Source: an uncultured Candidatus Marinamargulisbacteria bacterium (GTDB taxonomy: Bacteria; Margulisbacteria; Riflemargulisbacteria; GWF2-35-9). From it: 54,918 bases of DNA. Made by a program: the position numbers and the translations under genes. Under the pieces are notes generated by a model. The model was not told the origin of the DNA. It made no database searches and saw only the letters and a program-made list of their open reading frames with translations. The stretch covers positions 1 to 54,918 of the forward strand of contig CAIWAN010000073.1 in assembly GCA_903910705.1 (NCBI GenBank), in the 5' to 3' direction. Numbering within the stretch: position 1 is the stretch's first letter; each line of letters opens with the position of its first letter. Positions 51,301-54,918 of the stretch are shown here, piece after piece.

Positions 51301-53093
51301 CCTTCACCACTCAGCACTTCCGGCGTCCCATCAACGATTACTTGATCAACGATCAGATTCCCCGTGCCTCGTAAATGCAAAAGGGGGTCTGCTTTAAAAG
51401 CTTCATTAAAATCGCCCTCAAATTGCCCCTCCAGTCCGTATCGAAGGTGATACTTTCCAACTTTTGTCTGGAAAAAATATAGATTATCGCTCTCAAGTCC
51501 TGACGATCTTACCGAAACCTTAAAGTGGTTGTTGGTAAGTAAGTGTCCCGAAAAGGAAACGGGGCGGGGAGAACGTCCTAACAACAGCGTCGAGCCATTC
51601 AAAAATAAAAGCTTTTCCGGTGTCTTGTTTAATACAAGTGATGCCTCATAAAGGGGCTGGCCGAAAATACGTGCGTCATTCCCAACGAATTTCATCAAGC
51701 CCTTCCAGTTATTCGGGTGATCTTGTAGATGAACCGCAAGATCTCCCGCTCCTTGGAAGTGGTGGCTTCCAAAATAGTCTTGAAGCTTAACCTGTTTCAG
51801 ATTTAAATCAACCGCCACACGATCGGCTCCGTTTGACGACAAATGGATCAGGGCCGACCCCGTTCCCTTTCCTCCATAAGCCTCTAGGTTTAAGATATTA
51901 AGCGAGACTGTGTCTGCTTCTCGAAAAAATGCTAACGTTGCTGCCTTCACTTGATATTGAAGCACTCGCCCCTGATACCCGACCAATTTCCCTGACATGT
52001 TTATTTTTCCGGATGGAGCTGAACGCAATCCCAATTCAAACCCAGTGAGCCCCTCAAGGTTCCATGATCGTAAAAAAGGAAGAAAGTCGGGGACATGACG
52101 GGCAGCCAGCCGTTCATTTTTTATGGACAGGTCAAGGGTTGAGAAGTTTTTAATGCTGCCATTCATCGCAAAGTCCTCATCCACCGATCGGCCTTCCACG
52201 TTCTCAAAAACGATTCCTTGATTATTGACCTTGACCCGCCCAGACTTGACTTCGATATCAGGCGCAATCCATGCTGTTTTAAGTCGACCCTGCTGACAAT
52301 CGAGATCAACATTAAACTTAAAAGGAAGGCCTCCTTTTTGGGGAAAAGGGTTATCAGACAGTCTAACGCCGACCTCGCCACGCAAAGCCTTAAGGTCGAC
52401 CTCTTTAATATTAGCAATGTATTGGGCTAAGGCCCCTATCTCTGCAGATTGACTGTGCAGCGAAAGAGAAAACTGCTCGTTAGTTTTTGTTGCCATGAGT
52501 TGAACGCGACCCGCCCCTCCTCGAATCATTCTAAAATTTGCATGAGCGGTGGCACTATTTTTTAAGACCCAAATTCGTCCCGAGAACTGATCGATCTTCG
52601 TTATCTGGTCTTTTTGCAACGGTCTTAAGCCAAACCCTCGACGGTCAATATAGGTGACGGCCCCGTTCTTAATGTCGATCGGCAATCGTTCGAACAAAAC
52701 ATCGCTTGTTGGGCCTGCTTTCAACAGATTCATAATATTGAAACGGTCGTTTTCGAAATGTCGAACGTAAACGTGGGGTTGGCTAACCACAATTTTTTTC
52801 AAGAGGAACCCTGCCTGATTCCGGTGAAGGAAATAACCTAGATTGATCTCGAGGTCGATACTTTCGATAGAGGCCAGTGTTTTGCTAGGTAAATAGGGAT
52901 CGGCGATGTGAATTTGCCGCATGATAATATGTCGGGGAAAGCGTATATCGATTGCACCCAAGGTAACCGATGGGTTCAAACTATTTTGGAGACCCTGTGT
53001 GATCTCGTGGCGAATCAATTGATTAACCCCGATGAGCCCCACTCCAATGACCCCAGCAACAAGGATCCCCATCACGCCTAGATGTTTTTTCAT
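48270..53093 (-). CDS. TamB/AsmA-like envelope protein (DUF490)
   Basis: A 1607-aa giant inner-membrane-anchored protein. After MKKHLGVMGILVAGVIGVGLIG (signal anchor), an AsmA-like N-terminal region (IDIRFPRHIIMRQIHIADPY, LEINLGYFLHRNQAGFLLKKIVVSQPHVYV) leads into a very long repetitive beta structure and a C-terminal DUF490/TamB domain with LNTIEIEHRFLLKEGKLVFMN and VYVNGFLNTPKSF. TamB-type proteins form a hydrophobic groove spanning the periplasm and are implicated in phospholipid transport to the outer membrane. ATG 53093 is selected; the ORF extension to 53141 crosses the promoter. Heads the outer-membrane cluster. Confidence 0.9.
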   Translation of the reverse strand: MKKHLGVMGILVAGVIGVGLIGVNQLIRHEITQGLQNSLNPSVTLGAIDIRFPRHIIMRQIHIADPYLPSKTLASIESIDLEINLGYFLHRNQAGFLLKKIVVSQPHVYVRHFENDRFNIMNLLKAGPTSDVLFERLPIDIKNGAVTYIDRRGFGLRPLQKDQITKIDQFSGRIWVLKNSATAHANFRMIRGGAGRVQLMATKTNEQFSLSLHSQSAEIGALAQYIANIKEVDLKALRGEVGVRLSDNPFPQKGGLPFKFNVDLDCQQGRLKTAWIAPDIEVKSGRVKVNNQGIVFENVEGRSVDEDFAMNGSIKNFSTLDLSIKNERLAARHVPDFLPFLRSWNLEGLTGFELGLRSAPSGKINMSGKLVGYQGRVLQYQVKAATLAFFREADTVSLNILNLEAYGGKGTGSALIHLSSNGADRVAVDLNLKQVKLQDYFGSHHFQGAGDLAVHLQDHPNNWKGLMKFVGNDARIFGQPLYEASLVLNKTPEKLLFLNGSTLLLGRSPRPVSFSGHLLTNNHFKVSVRSSGLESDNLYFFQTKVGKYHLRYGLEGQFEGDFNEAFKADPLLHLRGTGNLIVDQVIVDGTPEVLSGEGTLLFDRGLNVKIGLQDQHSSLGIVLSATGKGLKQAHLTFENMDLNQLKGLLKTTPIDYSGRASGSLDIAPQDNDLVLKGYRAKGTLRLESGHYGDQRIDYFEGQIDLQDNHLFVKGGQLRTGLSRLRFDTDFQTTQNLKLTLQPSLFRSSDFPQFPASVRLVMTNLSGQVNREKSQWKLDIDGKTDTMIYKNVELPDWQGRIRYQDGHLELKDIKATYKKDECRIDGGVWMAPSKNLEYQLRVNFVLAHLDTMVELAQSIRPLIKGSAQQASGSQRVSTQDFLAYDKLLSSNITSLYSFGKSNVVDVLHDLSLKTADGEIEAPKIEGVLRGQLSLENRQDKNVLGGDLTLENVRYQQTHIKKLQLIADRKASGVDIELKASQLALLDNQFDSVRLAANFNPDTRELFVQDLQSQQGDDHYKEILKGRIRLGPWIANDPEQPNDIDLNLNLERQNINLLSFFNNALLSVHNEGDIKLHLSGSRSDLRLDAKKLELKAFELHFRPGFPIRSALRIEEATAVLQDNVLNLPALTLYWKGEDTNLNENKFVISGTIRSSLNFKDITSLPLTFMLVVQPTQLDLNLRDLYVGKASLELTTLDGTLFIPLTSKARELMRQKVLEEKEEGPLLSTKLSLSDGRFVLVSNRAAMVNKPMIRLNTSVQLGKDMFLAGQNIDAGANNFLNNLYVELEEAPTPVKAKGSLNTIEIEHRFLLKEGKLVFMNQIFQLLEKSKQREVFRDHPELIEDNAVDIKMMPDPQYPTKRKAFPSFNLKAFAQVQKEIPATGNLLASVEDHIFVIYVNGFLNTPKSFSVEHYLLDKGRYKQVGERIEMDKMTAEQFDSISSFLLPALLRPQFYQDLLSKGLGNNKEANGLIKNYSASQIDLWLDQQIKPIEKEVVKATGLYDVRIQHKLGEEIMNAVPVFSTEEIASQTNDNSKLSVQYIKDLFAKQLFVKAKTGITQDPASRALAFRLTDYELMWYINNFMSINYANHNIQNSDSFYGAFSINANFDF

Positions 53094-53103
53094 TCCTAAT
53101 GTT

Positions 53104-53111
53104 ATTATAAT
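53104..53111. promoter_or_regulatory. symmetrical -10 shared by tamB-like and purU genes
   Basis: ATTATAAT is its own reverse complement and gives TATAAT on both strands (plus 53106-53111, minus 53104-53109). The divergent starts are 53132 (plus) and 53093 (minus). The plus leader has GAGGGGG before the ATG; the minus leader is about 3-4 nt. Confidence 0.55.
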
Positions 53112-53131
53112 CCCATTGAGGGGGTTTATCC

Positions 53132-53986
53132 ATGACAACATCCGCGATCCTATTGATTTCCTCGCCCGACAAGAAAGGTCTTGTCTATTCCCTTACCCGA
53201 TTCATTTATGAACATCAGGGGAATATCCTTCATGCCGAACAGCACATTGATGAAGAAAACGCTTATTTTTTTATGCGGATCGAGTGGGACTTGACCCTCT
53301 TTGACATCCCTCGTGAACATATTCTGTCGGCGCTTGAACCCCTTCAAAATGAATGGGCCATGGAGGCAACGCTTTCTTTTTCAGATGAGCCAACCCGTGT
53401 AGCCCTGTTTGTATCAAGACAAGATCATTGCTTAGCCGACTTACTCAATCGCGTTCATCATCAAAATCTGAACATGGATATCCCTCTGATCATCAGCAAT
53501 CACGCCGACCATGAAGCGTTAGCCCGATTTTATGGTATCCCCTATCATCACATTCCGATAACCCCCGACAACAAGCCCCTCGTTGAAGCCGAACAGCGTC
53601 GACTGCTTAAAGAGCACAACATTGACCTTGTGGTGCTTGCCCGATATATGCAAGTCCTTTCTAGCGATTTTGTTGATCAATGGCCGCATCAAATCATTAA
53701 CGTGCATCATTCGTTCTTGCCCGCTTTTGTTGGCGCAAACCCTTATGCTCAAGCATATGCCCGTGGGGTAAAGCTGATCGGCTCAACCGCTCATTTCGTC
53801 ACACCAATTTTGGATGATGGCCCGATTATCGCCCAACATGTTGTCAATGTTAGCCACAAGGACAGCCTATCGTCGTTTATTCAGAAAGGAAAAGAACTCG
53901 AAAAGCATGTACTGACCGAAGCTGTCAAAAAATATACCGAACATAAAATCCTTGTTTTCAAGAATCGAACGGTTGTGTTTGATTAA
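53132..53986 (+). CDS. purU: formyltetrahydrofolate deformylase
   Basis: A 284-aa enzyme hydrolysing 10-formyl-THF to THF and formate. An N-terminal ACT domain (AILLISSPDKKGLVYSLTRFIYEHQGNI) precedes a formyltransferase-like domain with VLARYMQVLS, the catalytic NVHHSFLPAF and the Asp in STAHFVTPILDDGPII. Normal length. Start supported by GAGGGGG about 8 nt upstream. It overlaps the convergent acetate-kinase-like gene by 29 nt. Confidence 0.94.
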   Translation: MTTSAILLISSPDKKGLVYSLTRFIYEHQGNILHAEQHIDEENAYFFMRIEWDLTLFDIPREHILSALEPLQNEWAMEATLSFSDEPTRVALFVSRQDHCLADLLNRVHHQNLNMDIPLIISNHADHEALARFYGIPYHHIPITPDNKPLVEAEQRRLLKEHNIDLVVLARYMQVLSSDFVDQWPHQIINVHHSFLPAFVGANPYAQAYARGVKLIGSTAHFVTPILDDGPIIAQHVVNVSHKDSLSSFIQKGKELEKHVLTEAVKKYTEHKILVFKNRTVVFD

Positions 53987-54758
53987 GCGCTCCCAGTTCG
54001 TCAAGAATGATCTCGTCTAACTGAAACAAGTTTAGATAGATCCGAATACGACTGGAACTCTCGGTGATCTCAGAAATTTTCGTGCTCGGCGCCTCCCAAG
54101 GCAACTCTTTCAGTTGCACATCTAAGAAAGAAAACTCTTTAATAAACTGATAAATGAACGGCACTAATTTGGCCGCATATTCCCCAGAAAAAACCATATC
54201 CGTAAACCCACCTAGTTGCAGGATCGCTTCTCCACAATATTTTCTGATCTGTTCTCGATAAATATCAAAGGCAAGGGCGACCTTCGGTTTTGTGTCAAGA
54301 AGAGAGAAGAGATCCGGTATCGCGTAGTCCAGTCCCGTTAACCCCTTAAACCCCGATTCATTCTTTAAGATCTCATCGATATGATATATCGAGAGGTTTC
54401 CCTGATTCATCAGATACATAATGATCCCTGGGTCAATGTCACCACAATTTCGTTCCCCCATGATTCCTTCGAGGGGTGTGAATCCCATGCTGATCGTTAA
54501 CGGATCTTTATTGATAATGGCACTTACCGTTGTTTTTTTTCCTAAAACAATCGAGATCACTTTATTCGGGGTGGCGGGGATTTCGCCATTCATTTTATGA
54601 TAAAGACCATGATATCCATATCGCGTTAATTCGGTCCCAACAACAGGAGAAATCGAGATGGCATAACGTCGAGCCTGTTCCGGCAATTGACGGAAATATC
54701 CTGTCCCAAAAAACACCCAGACTTTTTCGGAAGACAATTGCTGAAAAAGTATCTTCAA
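53958..54758 (-). pseudogene. N-terminally truncated acetate-kinase-like gene
   Basis: 266 codons from a TTG resemble the C-terminal two thirds of acetate kinase: RRYAISISPVVGTELTRYGYHGLYHK, LTISMGFTPLEGIMGERNCGDIDPGII, LKNESGFKGLTGLDYAIPD and FTDMVFSGEYAAKL. Full AckA is about 400 aa. The first 130 or so residues, including the N-terminal phosphate-binding Asn, are missing, and the usual HLGNG loop reads VLGKK. An in-frame stop lies about 40 nt upstream. Probably a pseudogene or a repurposed paralogue; a non-catalytic protein is possible because the frame is intact over 800 nt. Confidence 0.65.
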
Positions 54759-54918
54759 AAGGTTTAGGGTAAACCACGTATATACCTAAACCATTTTGGT
54801 TTCCGGTTTTTGGGTAATTTTGAAAAGGCTTGTCAAGGGCCTAATGCAAATATCTTTTTCAAGCCACACTCCCCAATGAACTAGACCCGCAAGAACTGGG
54901 GTAAAATCGTCTTCAAAA
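54759..54918. other. right-end intergenic sequence
   Basis: No gene can be supported. On the minus strand a TTGACA is present near 54830-54835 but without a good -10 at the right distance. The remaining AckA N-terminus was not found in any frame. Confidence 0.4.

Overview
The window is a bacterial chromosome segment from a Gram-negative (diderm) organism that makes lipopolysaccharide. It encodes lpxC, lpxD, a fabZ-lpxA fusion, lpxB, BamA, Skp, a second Omp85 protein and TamB, plus one SLH-domain protein. It also carries an hgcAB mercury-methylation pair, which points to an anaerobic lineage. LPS plus an SLH protein and hgcAB would fit a deep-branching group related to Cyanobacteria, such as Margulisbacteria. 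That assignment is inference at low confidence; the partial 16S gene at the left edge would settle it.

Layout. 1-1181 is the 5' part of a 16S rRNA gene (minus strand) with a perfect consensus promoter. It lies directly downstream of ispE, which is itself translationally coupled to a type II restriction-modification pair (1290-3699). 3781-16864 is mostly housekeeping or envelope: parvulin, DjlA-like co-chaperone, pth, a GPY-repeat membrane protein with an outer-membrane-like protein, an ECF sigma/anti-sigma/Spy-like module, a four-gene operon ending in a spore-photolyase-like radical SAM enzyme and an aldo/keto reductase, an aminotransferase with a beta-carbonic anhydrase, uppP and a Slt-type transglycosylase.

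16865-25326 looks like an accessory island. It holds toxin-antitoxin-like modules (DUF433/DUF5615, two DUF4160/DUF2442 pairs, MNT/HEPN, RelE/RHH). A 26-bp direct repeat encoding the same C-terminal peptide ends three of these modules. It also has a glycerol-1-phosphate dehydrogenase/HAD phosphatase pair diverging from an hgcA-hgcB-UPF0251 operon, a truncated DUF3800 gene and a DUF2971 gene. A tRNA-Pro(GGG) gene sits at its right edge.

25468-33410 holds lysC, lpxB, the fabZ-lpxA fusion, a bitopic GspL/PilM-like gene, the SLH protein and an MscS channel. 33431-39432 is a complete F-type ATP synthase operon (a-c-b-delta-alpha-gamma-beta-epsilon) with a very short epsilon. 39553-41916 has two unknown genes and a leuB-like dehydrogenase. 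41903-53093 is one long minus-strand outer-membrane biogenesis cluster (tamB, Omp85, bamA, skp, lpxD, OMP, lpxC). The window ends with purU and an N-terminally truncated acetate-kinase-like gene.

Two window-wide patterns stand out. Many first-in-operon genes have a -10 hexamer 6-8 nt before the start codon and no ribosome binding site, which suggests frequent leaderless transcription. Intergenic gaps often hold loop-free perfect palindromes of 16-36 bp, some of which supply stop codons of the neighbouring genes.
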